DNA of 64,000 nucleotides from a virus. Below, piece after piece: positions 1 through 8,522 of this stretch. The notes beneath the pieces were generated by a model, which worked only from the letters and a program-made list of their open reading frames with translations, ran no database searches and was not told where the DNA came from. Location: positions 1 to 64,000 of IMG/VR virus record IMGVR_UViG_3300012930_000012; one strand, written 5' to 3'. The translations under genes and the position numbers were made by a program. Numbering within the stretch: the stretch's first letter is position 1; each line of letters begins with the position of its first letter.

Positions 1-17
1 AATGCGAACTGCGTCAC
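1..17 (-). CDS. 5' end of next late gene (cut by window edge)
   Basis: A GTG codon overlaps the stop of the upstream gene in a GTGA junction, the coupling used throughout this arm. Only about five codons are inside the window, so nothing can be said of the product; by position it should be a baseplate or tail gene. Confidence 0.35.
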
Positions 18-754
18 TGTTGCAAGCTCCCGGTGCCCGGGGAAAAGCCAAACGGCGCCGCGGCGTTCGATCCAGACGGACTCTGGGCGGCCGGCACCGT
101 GACACCTGTGGCCAGCGATGGGGGTAGGCCGACCGTGGGTTCGCCTCCGGACCAGGCCGGCTGGCTCTTAAAGGCGGTGGCCGCCGTTATCTTGTTCATG
201 AGGTTGTTCTGGGATTGCACAGCCTGTGACAACGTCAGCAACGGCTGGATGAAATCCCAGCGCCATTCCGACTGAGCCTGGGCCGGACCCGCCGACGTTT
301 GCTTCAATAGCTTAAGCAAGCAATCGGTGAAGATGAAGGAAGGCGTGGCTATCGTGTACGTGCCGCCGGACAGGTTGTGCTTCGTGAGCTGCGCCTGGAG
401 GTTGGTCATCGTTGCCAGCAACAGCGAATAACCCCCTGATTCACGCACCGGGCATATCATCCGCAAGGACACCGCCAGAGGGTTTTCAATAACGGCATTG
501 GCCGCGACCGATTGGTTGGCGTACGGGTACAGCGCGGCATCCTGATCCGCGAGCGATGCATCCAGCGGTATGTACTGGGCAAAGAAATCATCCAAGCCCA
601 AGTCACCGGCATTGGACAAAAGGCCGCCCGAAAAATTGTCGGGATTGGTGAGACTGATGATGGGGAGCATACCGCCCTCAACATTCTCGGCTAACCCATG
701 CGTTAGCATGATTGGGCAAACCTGGTAGTTGAGCTGGAAGCTGGCGCGATCCAT
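14..754 (-). CDS. Putative tail/baseplate structural protein
   Basis: A 246-residue protein encoded directly after the tape measure gene, one base beyond its stop. No motif identifies it. The first ~170 residues are mixed and probably globular; the C-terminal ~60 are rich in Gly, Pro, Ser and Ala and look disordered. There is no membrane segment or signal peptide. In contractile-tail phages this slot usually holds a tail-tip, hub or baseplate component, which is the basis for the call. Function is inferred from synteny only. Confidence 0.55.
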   Translation of the reverse strand: MDRASFQLNYQVCPIMLTHGLAENVEGGMLPIISLTNPDNFSGGLLSNAGDLGLDDFFAQYIPLDASLADQDAALYPYANQSVAANAVIENPLAVSLRMICPVRESGGYSLLLATMTNLQAQLTKHNLSGGTYTIATPSFIFTDCLLKLLKQTSAGPAQAQSEWRWDFIQPLLTLSQAVQSQNNLMNKITAATAFKSQPAWSGGEPTVGLPPSLATGVTVPAAQSPSGSNAAAPFGFSPGTGSLQQ

Positions 755-755
755 G

Positions 756-2465
756 TCACTGCACCGCGAGCTGGCTGGTGGTGACGATGGCGCTGCCGCC
801 CGTGTTGTTAAGAATAGTAATCACGACTTTCGGGCTGATGTTCGACTTAGAATTTTCCTGCTTGGTCATGGCGGAAATGAGCGTTGATAGCACACCCTTG
901 TCCTGTAGGTTCAAGGCTTGGTCTGGCCCAAAGCCGGTGCGATTGGATATATTTTTGATGCTAGTAGCCGTGTCATTTTCGCTGTTGGGCGAGTACTTGG
1001 AGACAAATTGCCTAATGGTGTTCAACTTGTCCCGGTCCTGGTACAGCCGCAACTGGTCGGCCATAGCCTGGATGCCCGCCTCCATGGTGGGGAACTGAGC
1101 AAACCCACCCACGGTGGGCATGTTACGCCACCGCCGAAGATTGCCCGGATTATTAAGGGCAGAGCCAGGGGGTTTGTTGCGGCTACCCTCCAGGACGCCA
1201 AAACCTTGCGGCACCACGCGGCCCCTATCTAGTCCAAGATCGGGGACCACGTGCCAGCGTTGAAGGAGTGATTTCTTTTGCGGGACGAAGGTGGTGTTGG
1301 GCGGGAGAGGAGTAAACGGGCCGGAACCACCACCAACCCCTAGCCACTGCAGCGCGCTGTGGATGGCGTGCGCGAGCGCGGCGATGTCCTCGACAAATGT
1401 GCGCGTATCCTGTTGGAACTTATCCGAGGCTATGTAGTTGGCGAAGCCTTCCAACCCTTTCGCCAGGTCGCCCATCCATTCTTGGAGCTTGGGGCTGGAG
1501 GAGAAGGTCTTAACGGCGTTCGCAAATCCGTCGGATAGTTTATCCAAGACACCTGACTTAATGAGCGGGTCTAGGCCCGTGATGAACGCTGATTGAATCT
1601 TCTTGCCGGCAAGCTCGAGCTGGTAGTTGAAGTCTTGCCAACGCTTAAGCGTGCGGTCATCAAAATCTAGGGCCTGTGCGCGCCCGCCAAAGCTGCGCGT
1701 CTGTTCTGATAATTCATCTTGCGACGTGTTGCGCAAGCGCCGGAAATCTTCCAGCGAAAGGAACTGCCCGGCACCCGTCGCCTGCATCACCTGGGCTAGC
1801 TGGTCGGCCGGTGTGCGGTCGGCAAGTGACTTAAGGCGCTGAAGGGCGCGGACCGATACCTGGGCAGTATCCCCCTGTTGTTCGGCGCCAGTGAGCCCTA
1901 TGCCACCCAGGAACGCGCGCTTGCTCTGGTCCGATAAGGCTTCCGCCACCGAGCTTAGAAAGCTGTTGGGGTCCACGAAGCGTCCAAAGTTGACACCGAA
2001 CGCTTGCTGGGCACCGTAACCCACACCCAGGCCCAGCGCGGAGCGCCTGCCGGCGCCCACGGCACCCGCCAGGCGGTCCAGGCCGAACAAGCTCCCCGCG
2101 CCAACCAAGCCGGTGGCTATGCTACCAAGGGCCGTCCAGCGGAGGAGGTTTCGCGTTATGTCCGCGGCGCTCCGTGCTGTGTTTTTGGACCACTCGGAAA
2201 TGCGCCGCCATGACTTCTCAAACTTGGAGAGGGAGTCGGCTTCCTTGTTCTCGCTTTTTTCCCGCTTCTTGGAAAGCTCGGCTTGCGCCAGCATGGCCGC
2301 AACTATGGACTCGAAGCCCGTGCGCTGGGTGGCCACGGCCTTGTTCACCTTAGCCCAGTCGGCCGGCATCTTGCCCAGCGCCGTTTGGTATTTGGTCCAA
2401 AGCGCGTGGAAGCGGGTAAAAGCCGCATCGTTGATGTCGATGTCGATTGTGCTTTTTACTGTCAC
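756..2465 (-). CDS. Tail tape measure protein with C-terminal P5-like muralytic domain
   Basis: This 569-residue protein sets tail length and is ejected on infection. The N-terminal ~110 residues are helical and charged; residues ~110-150 form a glycine/alanine-rich hydrophobic stretch typical of tape measures. Near residue 440 begins an NNPGNLR segment followed by GGFAQFPTMEAGIQAM and ENDT, a pattern I recognise from the PRD1 P5-like/peptidoglycan-degrading domain carried by many virion proteins. That suggests local cell-wall cutting during DNA entry. The GTG start overlaps the stop of the -1 chaperone frame (GTGA), supporting both calls. It is short for a tape measure, implying a short contractile tail. 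Confidence 0.8.
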   Translation of the reverse strand: MTVKSTIDIDINDAAFTRFHALWTKYQTALGKMPADWAKVNKAVATQRTGFESIVAAMLAQAELSKKREKSENKEADSLSKFEKSWRRISEWSKNTARSAADITRNLLRWTALGSIATGLVGAGSLFGLDRLAGAVGAGRRSALGLGVGYGAQQAFGVNFGRFVDPNSFLSSVAEALSDQSKRAFLGGIGLTGAEQQGDTAQVSVRALQRLKSLADRTPADQLAQVMQATGAGQFLSLEDFRRLRNTSQDELSEQTRSFGGRAQALDFDDRTLKRWQDFNYQLELAGKKIQSAFITGLDPLIKSGVLDKLSDGFANAVKTFSSSPKLQEWMGDLAKGLEGFANYIASDKFQQDTRTFVEDIAALAHAIHSALQWLGVGGGSGPFTPLPPNTTFVPQKKSLLQRWHVVPDLGLDRGRVVPQGFGVLEGSRNKPPGSALNNPGNLRRWRNMPTVGGFAQFPTMEAGIQAMADQLRLYQDRDKLNTIRQFVSKYSPNSENDTATSIKNISNRTGFGPDQALNLQDKGVLSTLISAMTKQENSKSNISPKVVITILNNTGGSAIVTTSQLAVQ

Positions 2466-2761
2466 GGCCGGAACCTCACAAGGAGTGCCTGCAACAGGTG
2501 ACGCTGCCGGTACTCAAGAACATCCGAGTACCGAAGGTCATACTGATCAAAGAACTGGGAAAAGCCCACGCCGGTTACCCAGTCGAGCGCAGTGGCGGCG
2601 AGGTTTGGTTCTTCTCTCCAGAATTCGCGTCCTCGGTCGATGTCGTCAAAGAGTTCGCGTACGCCGTAGAGTTTAACGACGTTGTGGACCCACCCCATAG
2701 CTTCGACCCCTCCAACGATGCGTCGAGGTCCTTCCCCCTCATCATCGAGGAGACTACAGTA
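2462..2761 (-). CDS. -1 frame extension of tail assembly chaperone (GT-type product)
   Basis: This frame is open from the T7 slippery run to a TGA that overlaps the tape measure start. A -1 slip at 2761-2767 would join 139 residues of the upstream frame to 99 residues here, giving 238 residues. The extension includes the segment MGWVHNVVKLYGVRELFDDI and is hydrophobic and acidic, as lambda T-type extensions are. Tail chaperones of dsDNA phages are classically made as a short and a frameshifted long form just upstream of the tape measure gene, exactly the arrangement here. Confidence 0.7.
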   Translation of the reverse strand, partial: YCSLLDDEGEGPRRIVGGVEAMGWVHNVVKLYGVRELFDDIDRGREFWREEPNLAATALDWVTGVGFSQFFDQYDLRYSDVLEYRQRHLLQALLVRFRP

Positions 2762-3177
2762 AAAAAAGCGAGGGCGTTGTCCACCTCCGCCGCATCGTCC
2801 GCCGAGATGACCCCGCGCTTGACGGCCTCATCATAAGGCACCAGTTCCCACCCCTTGGTGGAGCCGGGCATAAGGATACTCGTCAGGCGATGTATCTCAC
2901 CGAACAGCCCGGTTTGCACGGCCTCCCAGGCCGCGGCACGAGCCTCATCCGTTGGGGGCGCCAACCGCTCTGTTTCTTGCCGAAGCATGAGCGCGGCCAC
3001 CCGGGGACCCGATATGCGCCCAACGCCATCTTCGAATATGGCCGTAAGGGTGCACGCAATAACCTTGTAGAAGCGTTCAAACACCTCCCGTCCTATGGGC
3101 ATGGAGTGAACGTGCACAATGCCCGCGGTCTCTGTCTCCACGGGTATAACCAAATTGAGCTTCCTATTGATTTTCAT
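2575..3177 (-). CDS. Tail assembly chaperone, short form (lambda G analogue)
   Basis: A 200-residue protein between tube and tape measure, the invariant place of the tail assembly chaperone that coats the tape measure before tube polymerisation. It starts MKINRKLNLVIPVE after a strong GGAGGGGA ribosome site. The segment after the T7 run is Ser/Thr/Gly-rich and low in complexity, as expected of a region whose alternative frame is the functional one. Position and the frameshift signal are stronger evidence than sequence similarity. Confidence 0.75.
   Translation of the reverse strand: MKINRKLNLVIPVETETAGIVHVHSMPIGREVFERFYKVIACTLTAIFEDGVGRISGPRVAALMLRQETERLAPPTDEARAAAWEAVQTGLFGEIHRLTSILMPGSTKGWELVPYDEAVKRGVISADDAAEVDNALAFFTVVSSMMRGKDLDASLEGSKLWGGSTTSLNSTAYANSLTTSTEDANSGEKNQTSPPLRSTG
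2761..2767 (-). promoter_or_regulatory. Slippery heptamer T TTT TTT for programmed -1 frameshift
   Basis: On the minus strand the zero frame reads GCT TTT TTT ACT, giving the X XXY YYZ form T TTT TTT. After slipping, the -1 frame continues without a stop through to 2462. No other heptamer in the overlap fits as well. Slippage on a U7 run could also go other ways. Confidence 0.6.
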
Positions 3178-3211
3178 CCGTCCCCTCCTGGTGGGCCGGA
3201 CCCCTTAAGAC

Positions 3212-3652
3212 TTACTGGTCCCAGAGGTCGTTGTTGATTTCGTAATAGCCGCCAATGCGCACGCGGTAGCCGGGATCTGAGCCATCCATGTTGACCTCGT
3301 CCACCCCCTGGATGGAACAGTTGACAAAGTTGTACACCGGGAAGGCCCTGGTGTCCGGGCGCACCGTGATGGGGCCAATACGGGAGTCCGATTCCATCTG
3401 AGCCTTGTAGAGGCCCGATAAAAACTGGGTTTTGAGAAGGTGTATGGACACAGACACCCGCATGTACGGGTTGGGTGAGGGAACACCTCCCGTCTGCGTA
3501 TCAATAAAGTCCGTCGCATCGCCGGCCAGCGCCGCACGGATGGCCTCCTTCCCAAGAAAGCCCACGGTAACGTTCAGCTCCGGGAAGTTGGGTATGACCA
3601 CGCTGGCGATAAGCCGGTTGAGCGTACCCTGGTCGATTAGGGGATTCGGCAT
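3212..3652 (-). CDS. Tail tube protein
   Basis: This 146-residue protein follows the sheath gene, the normal sheath-tube order in myoviruses. It begins MPNPLIDQGTLNRLIASVV and ends in a strand-rich segment (YRVRIGGYYEINNDLWD), fitting the all-beta fold of tube subunits; length is typical. A GAGGAG ribosome site precedes the ATG. It would form the inner tail channel around the tape measure protein. Confidence 0.78.
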   Translation of the reverse strand: MPNPLIDQGTLNRLIASVVIPNFPELNVTVGFLGKEAIRAALAGDATDFIDTQTGGVPSPNPYMRVSVSIHLLKTQFLSGLYKAQMESDSRIGPITVRPDTRAFPVYNFVNCSIQGVDEVNMDGSDPGYRVRIGGYYEINNDLWDQ

Positions 3653-3665
3653 CTAAAGCTCTCCT

Positions 3666-5297
3666 CTACGGGGCGATGAAGTTGCTCACGTTGATGTTGA
3701 AGATAATGTGCTTGAATCCACGGTTGGGCACATAGGCAACCGATAGGCCAGCGTACTTGCCTATCTTAAAGTCGCCTGGGTTGGCCTTGGCGTACGGGAT
3801 GAACGGCACCGCATTGATAACCGTTTTGCCGGTGTACAAGCCGGAGTTGACGTTATTGACGAACGTCTGCTGATCCAAGTCAGTCACCACAATGTTTCCC
3901 AGCACAAGGCCGGCGGTGATACCCGATGCCATTGTGCTAACAGCCACCGCCTGGAGCCGGTTGATGCCGTCCTGGTTGTAGTAAAGCGGGTTCTGCGGGT
4001 TGTTGCTGCCGTTGATGACGGCATTGGAAATATTCAGATCCGCGTTGATTTGCACCCAGTCAACGGAGTACCAGAACGTAAAATCGTTGCCATCCTCCGT
4101 GGTACCCCAGAACAGCACGGCGTTGGATATGCCACCTTCCGCCCCGGTACCCACCACGTTCACGTTGGCCGTTTCCAGCAACGATAGAAGTGACCCCTGC
4201 CCCAGCAACGTGAAGGGCGTAACATCGAACAAATAGGAGAACGCGAACGGTGTGACCCTCGTCGCCGGCCCAGGATCATAATTAAGCGCCACCCGGAACG
4301 GAGCCGCCAAGCTGAACTCTGATGTTGGAATGCCAGCCGCCGCGTATGTGCTGGCCACAAGCGTACCGAGCACCGTCTCAACGCCTGGGTTGGTGGCCAA
4401 GCTGTAAACCAACGTCGAGCCTGTCGTGCCTGGCAGAGCTTGCCAGGTGCCGTTGTAGCCCGTTGGCGTGACCCCCAGGATGGTGAAGAACTGTCCAACC
4501 TGAACCAGGTGAGGCGTCGTCGTGGTGCCAGTCACCACACCCCCGGACCACGATATGGCCGTCAGCGCGTTGGCCGGGTAAGCCCCGTACTGCGGATTTT
4601 CGATGAGCGTGATCACATCCTTAAACAAATCCGTGTACAACGGATAATTGGTGAGGTTGGTTGTGACCCAGAAATAAGTCTTAGCCGTAAGACTCTCAAA
4701 CTGCGCTATGAGCGCCAGGAACGACGCCACACCATCCCAGCTCCGCGGTATAAGGTAGCTGTAGAATTGGTTCGGCACCGCAGTAATAAATGTGGAGAGC
4801 GCCGCCACACCGGCCGCCGGCTCACCCGCACCCAGCTCAAGAACGTACACACCCTGGTTGGCCCCCTGGGCAAAAAAGTCGTTATTCATGGCCACCAGTT
4901 CAGCCACATTACGCTGCGTGTAGGTACCGGGCACGGTCTCCGCCCCAGGGTTGAGCGTAAGCAAGTAGGTGAAGGTCGTGCCGGAGGCCACCGTGGCCAT
5001 GTACGTGCCGTTGTAACCCGCTGGCACAGCCCCGACTATGGTGGTGAGGAATTGATCCCCCGTGGTCATGCCGTGCGCGGCCACGGTGGCCGTCACCACA
5101 CCACTGGCCCAAGCGAGGGTTGTGATAGCGTGCGCCGCGGGGAGCAGGGGGGTAAGGTCAGACGGTTGTGTCAGGAAGGAAAACGTGCCGGCCGACAGAA
5201 TGCTGCCACCCTGACTAATAAACGCCCCGCGCTTCTGGAGCGTGTTGGGTGTGGGCGCGACCGTCTGGGTCACATTTACGGCGACTATGGGGTTCAT
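3666..5297 (-). CDS. Tail sheath protein (DUF3383-type) with two inserted beta-modules
   Basis: A 543-residue contractile sheath subunit. The N-terminal PNTLQKRGAFISQGG and the later NNDFFAQGANQGVYVLELG and FYSYLIPRSWDG segments match what I know of the DUF3383 sheath family. Two related ~72-residue insertions, at about residues 56-127 and 243-314, each carry G-D/Q-F...GYNGT followed by a Thr/Gly-rich strand and NPG-ETV-GT. They interrupt the family core and are probably surface-exposed decoration domains on the sheath. Related modules occur in genes at 10281 and 62206. Confidence 0.85.
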   Translation of the reverse strand: MNPIVAVNVTQTVAPTPNTLQKRGAFISQGGSILSAGTFSFLTQPSDLTPLLPAAHAITTLAWASGVVTATVAAHGMTTGDQFLTTIVGAVPAGYNGTYMATVASGTTFTYLLTLNPGAETVPGTYTQRNVAELVAMNNDFFAQGANQGVYVLELGAGEPAAGVAALSTFITAVPNQFYSYLIPRSWDGVASFLALIAQFESLTAKTYFWVTTNLTNYPLYTDLFKDVITLIENPQYGAYPANALTAISWSGGVVTGTTTTPHLVQVGQFFTILGVTPTGYNGTWQALPGTTGSTLVYSLATNPGVETVLGTLVASTYAAAGIPTSEFSLAAPFRVALNYDPGPATRVTPFAFSYLFDVTPFTLLGQGSLLSLLETANVNVVGTGAEGGISNAVLFWGTTEDGNDFTFWYSVDWVQINADLNISNAVINGSNNPQNPLYYNQDGINRLQAVAVSTMASGITAGLVLGNIVVTDLDQQTFVNNVNSGLYTGKTVINAVPFIPYAKANPGDFKIGKYAGLSVAYVPNRGFKHIIFNINVSNFIAP

Positions 5298-5321
5298 TTG
5301 AAGTCTGCCTTTCTTAGACTA

Positions 5322-5639
5322 TCACGTAACGTTGACGGTGATCGCCTGATCATCAAGCCCAAATGCGTTCGCCGCTCTGACGGTCACCGCATAGCTGCCG
5401 GCAATCGATGCAACTTTGAACGATAGGACTCCCGTTACCGAATCAATCTGGAACAGAGCCGCATTGGCCCCGCCAACGATTGAATAGGATATCACTGTCG
5501 TCCCGGTTGCAACGACCGTGGTGACGGCTGTCGCGGGAGCCGTCACCGGAATTGTCGCCGTCGGTCCACCGCCGTTCGACGTTATCGTCGGCGGGACCTC
5601 GGCGCCATGGCTTGAAGCCACGACCCCTGGAATCATCAT
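5322..5639 (-). CDS. Small cadherin-like/Ig-fold virion protein
   Basis: A 105-residue protein that is almost entirely one beta-domain: ITSNGGGPTATIPV, then YSIVGGANAALFQIDSVTG and YAVTVRAANAFG. This is the signature of cadherin-like repeats common in surface adhesins. A near copy forms the C-terminus of the 6012-7271 product. The ATG overlaps the upstream stop (ATGA). It probably decorates the tail; its receptor is unknown. Confidence 0.6.
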   Translation of the reverse strand: MMIPGVVASSHGAEVPPTITSNGGGPTATIPVTAPATAVTTVVATGTTVISYSIVGGANAALFQIDSVTGVLSFKVASIAGSYAVTVRAANAFGLDDQAITVNVT

Positions 5640-5995
5640 GCCAGGTTACCGAACAGCGACCACGTGTTCGCCGCAACCTTGACGGCCGACCACACCGCGT
5701 ACTGCGCCGCGGTAGCGAGCTTGCCCCCGGCGCTTTGAACGGTTGCGCCCGCGCCCGCGGAAAACGTGACCGTACCGACGCCGGCCTGGCGCCCGGTGAG
5801 CACGGTTGAGATGGGGAAACTAACGACGTTGTCGGCCGGCAAGATGGCGGCCTGGCCGGAGCCGCTATTGAATTCCAGCCACTTGCCCACATCGGCAAGG
5901 GCCATCGTCCGCGATGCGGCTGTGATGGGTTTGATTGAACCTGACCGGCGTGCGGTCGTGGCGGAGAAATTTAAGGCTATGGCGTTCTGAGGCAT
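5636..5995 (-). CDS. Small beta-structured tail/fibre-associated protein
   Basis: The start chosen is the internal ATG at 5995 (MPQNAIALNFSATT) after AAGGAGAAG, giving 119 residues. The rest fits a domain I know from ends of phage fibres: DVGKWLEFNSGSG, then GVGTVTFSAGAGATVQSAGGK, closing with ANTWSLFGNLA. It is likely a small adhesin or decoration subunit encoded between the cadherin-like genes. No enzyme motif is present. Confidence 0.6.
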   Translation of the reverse strand: MPQNAIALNFSATTARRSGSIKPITAASRTMALADVGKWLEFNSGSGQAAILPADNVVSFPISTVLTGRQAGVGTVTFSAGAGATVQSAGGKLATAAQYAVWSAVKVAANTWSLFGNLA

Positions 5996-6011
5996 GGAGG
6001 CTTCTCCTTGG

Positions 6012-7271
6012 TTAAGAAACAACGACGGTGATTGTTTGTGTTACCTGGCCGTAAAGGTTGCCCGCCCTAACCGCGACAACGTACGTGCCAGGCACCGGGG
6101 GAGTGTTGAATACGAGCACACCCAAAGTAGTGATGCGGAACCATTCCGCGTTAACCCCTGAGAGCGCGAATGTGATGCCGGCCATACTGGACACCACCAC
6201 AACCGTTACCTGAGTCTCCGGCGCCGTGATGGCTATTGTGGCCGTGGGGCCGCCACCGTTGGAGGTGATAACCGGGGGTGCGGAACCCAAGAAGTAGTTG
6301 ACGATGATTGTCTTTATAAGCTGGCGCGCTGCGTTGCGTGCATCCGTCTGGTAGTAACTGACCTCGTAGTCGATGCTTTTGCGCTGGGCGAGCGTGTTGA
6401 ACTCCACCTGGGTACGCTTATCATCGCGCATGGCCGGCATGTTCATAACGCCCAGCAGGTCCGTGTTAACGGAAAACTGGTTCACGAAGTCCACAAACTC
6501 CATGGCATCCGAATTTCGGACGCCATATAGCGTCACCCGGACCATGTCACGCATAAGCTGGGAGTGGCTGAGCTTTGCGTCCAGGTTGGGCGCCGCGGCC
6601 AGCGCCATGGTGCCCCCTGGCTCCACGTGCACTGTGCCATACGGTGGCACCTGGTTCTGGGGTGCCAGGAACGATGGATAAAGGGTGAAGACCGGCCCGG
6701 CAAAATCCTCGTAGTCGGGCTTCACGTAGTTGTTCATGGACAACCAGATGGGCAACGAATTTGACACCACGACATTGTCGGTGTCAATTTGAGTCGGGTC
6801 GTCGATGATCTGGGTCGCCACCACGGAATAAACGGCGTGCCCAACGTAGTGGAAGATGTCCGCCTGGCGGTAGAAGCTACCCCGCGATCCAAAGGCGAAC
6901 CTAATGCCCTCGTGCTCGCCTATGTACATGACGGCGGGGTCCACGATGTTTAGGTCCACGACCTCGGTGATGCTTGTAAACACCACCCGGTTCGTGGCGA
7001 ACGACTCGGCCTCTTCCTGGCTTAAGTCAGTTGCGTAGTGGAACGATCCCTGAGCGGTAAGTGAGAGCTTACCCTCCTTGGCCTTGGGCACCTGGGAGGG
7101 GTTTATTAAGTCTGCCCGCACCCAAAACACGGTCCCATCCACTGGCATAACAAGGCGCACATAACGAAAAAACTCGACCTCGCCATCGTAAGAGATCATC
7201 TCCAGCCCCGCCGCTAGGGCGGCGTTGAGCGGGGTATTTTGCTGGGCGACTGTTTCGTCTACGCTGACCAC
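6012..7271 (-). CDS. Tail structural protein with C-terminal cadherin-like domain
   Basis: The 419-residue product starts at a GTG immediately after the upstream TAA. Residues 1-~330 form an unrecognised virion domain with repeated aromatic strands. The last ~90 residues (PPVITSNGGGPTATIAIT to QTITVVVS) are a cadherin-like module closely resembling the whole of the 5322-5639 product. It lies between head-completion genes and the sheath, so a neck, terminator or collar role is likely. Confidence 0.55.
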   Translation of the reverse strand: MVSVDETVAQQNTPLNAALAAGLEMISYDGEVEFFRYVRLVMPVDGTVFWVRADLINPSQVPKAKEGKLSLTAQGSFHYATDLSQEEAESFATNRVVFTSITEVVDLNIVDPAVMYIGEHEGIRFAFGSRGSFYRQADIFHYVGHAVYSVVATQIIDDPTQIDTDNVVVSNSLPIWLSMNNYVKPDYEDFAGPVFTLYPSFLAPQNQVPPYGTVHVEPGGTMALAAAPNLDAKLSHSQLMRDMVRVTLYGVRNSDAMEFVDFVNQFSVNTDLLGVMNMPAMRDDKRTQVEFNTLAQRKSIDYEVSYYQTDARNAARQLIKTIIVNYFLGSAPPVITSNGGGPTATIAITAPETQVTVVVVSSMAGITFALSGVNAEWFRITTLGVLVFNTPPVPGTYVVAVRAGNLYGQVTQTITVVVS

Positions 7272-7625
7272 TTATCTCTCCACGAAGACGCCATCTTCAA
7301 GAAACCCGTGCCAGTGGTAACCTCCAGCCTTAAGCCGGCCAAAGCCTATCGAAGGTGCAAGCGTGACCTTTGGCCACTCTCCCGTCACGTCCCATTCGTG
7401 ATCCGGATTTCTACCAGAGCCGTTCATGCTTCCATCACGGAACCAGATGCACCCTTGCATCCCGCAGCCGCACGGGCAGGCGTGCCCTATGCCGAGTCTG
7501 TCAGTGGTCTGGACCCACGGTTTCTGAGATGTGTCCAGCTTGTACATGAACCAGTACGCGCCAGCTTCCTTGGCGCGCGGGTCAATGCCACTGGGCACCT
7601 CGAAGGCTACGGCGTTGCGGGCCAC
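7272..7625 (-). CDS. Small Cys-rich protein with CPCGCG motif (DUF6527-like)
   Basis: The reading frame is open further upstream, but there it lies wholly within the previous gene; the GTG at 7625, just past that gene's stop, gives 117 residues. The core HACPCGCGMQGCIWF, a Trp-containing linker, KVTLAPSIGF and HWHGFLEDGVF resemble the DUF6527 family as I know it, a probable metal-binding fold also found as a peptidase-like component in some bacterial ubiquitin-like operons. Here it sits among head-tail joining genes, so a structural or assembly role is equally possible. Family assignment is tentative. Confidence 0.5.
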   Translation of the reverse strand: MARNAVAFEVPSGIDPRAKEAGAYWFMYKLDTSQKPWVQTTDRLGIGHACPCGCGMQGCIWFRDGSMNGSGRNPDHEWDVTGEWPKVTLAPSIGFGRLKAGGYHWHGFLEDGVFVER

Positions 7626-7626
7626 C

Positions 7627-8073
7627 CTAGTCGACCCATGCCTTGAAGCTGCTTTGGTACAGGCCAGTGTCGATGAAGCTGGGCCGCCGGCCGCTACGGC
7701 GCTTCTTGAAGCGCGAGCTGATGCCGGCCAACGCCGCCTGGGTGGGCACACCGGGATAGCCTATGCGCTCAATTTCGGACCGCGACAGAAACTGCTTGAA
7801 GCGATCTTCAATTCGCGAGGCGCCAGATGCAAAGGCATTGGTGGGGGGAGGTGCGCCTGTAAGGAGCGCCTCCAAAGAATCCTTAAGACCGTTTTCCAGA
7901 TCCTTGGCAATAAGTTCCTTCTTGACTTCAAAGAAGTTGCGCATCACGTGATACTTGTTTTCAAGAAAGCCGGCCACGTCCCCGGTCGTAACCGTAGCAC
8001 TCTTCCTAACACGCTTCTTTGATGGAGGCGTGTGCGAATACGGGATGTCTATGACGCCAAGGTGCAGGATCAA
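7627..8073 (-). CDS. Putative head-tail joining / tail completion protein
   Basis: A TTG at 8073 overlaps the upstream TGA (TTGA) after GGGGG, and is preferred to the ATG at 8133, which would overlap the neighbour by over 60 bases. This gives 148 residues. The basic C-terminus SSRFKKRRSGRRPSFIDTGLY...SFKAWV resembles the DTGxL-type end of HK97 gp10-like completion proteins. Position between capsid and tail genes agrees. Confidence 0.5.
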   Translation of the reverse strand: MILHLGVIDIPYSHTPPSKKRVRKSATVTTGDVAGFLENKYHVMRNFFEVKKELIAKDLENGLKDSLEALLTGAPPPTNAFASGASRIEDRFKQFLSRSEIERIGYPGVPTQAALAGISSRFKKRRSGRRPSFIDTGLYQSSFKAWVD

Positions 8074-8519
8074 TTTAGCCCCCAGATCGTGGGTCCGTAG
8101 CTCTGCGCAATGGACAGGTATTGCCGGCCCCACGGCGTCTTGAGGTTTTGCAAGTTGCCAAGGGTGAAGTTCTTGGCGGCCTCGATGACCTCGAGCTGGC
8201 TTGTACTTTCATCCGATGACGAGGACACCACGCCGGCTGTGAACTGGAGTATCTTCAAGCTCTTGCGCAGGTCCTCAAAGAACGTGCAACCGTTCTGGTC
8301 CGGCGCATAGGTGACCAAATTGTCCCCCGCCAGACCATACACCGCCTGCTGGTACATGAGCGGCGATGCTTGCTGGATGGCAAGGTTGACCAGTTCAATG
8401 GCAATGGTAAACGCCATTGTAATGACCGGCGCACCATCCGGCAGATCCTTGGCTTTAATGCCCATGGTCTGCCGGATGTAGATAAGAAACCCCGCCACTG
8501 TTGGCGTATAGTCAGGCAT
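8070..8519 (-). CDS. Putative head completion / neck protein
   Basis: A 149-residue mostly helical protein starting MPDYTPTVAGFLIYIRQTMG. Its place after the capsid genes and before the completion protein is that of connector or adaptor proteins. Residues 36-60 (FTIAIELVNLAIQQASPLMY) form an amphipathic helix. No family is recognised with certainty. Confidence 0.45.
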   Translation of the reverse strand: MPDYTPTVAGFLIYIRQTMGIKAKDLPDGAPVITMAFTIAIELVNLAIQQASPLMYQQAVYGLAGDNLVTYAPDQNGCTFFEDLRKSLKILQFTAGVVSSSSDESTSQLEVIEAAKNFTLGNLQNLKTPWGRQYLSIAQSYGPTIWGLN

Positions 8520-8522
8520 GTT

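Noticed and set aside
4440-5426. 328-codon plus-strand frame opposite the sheath gene
   Set aside because: Shadow of the sheath gene; Arg/His/Gly-rich with no protein-like pattern.
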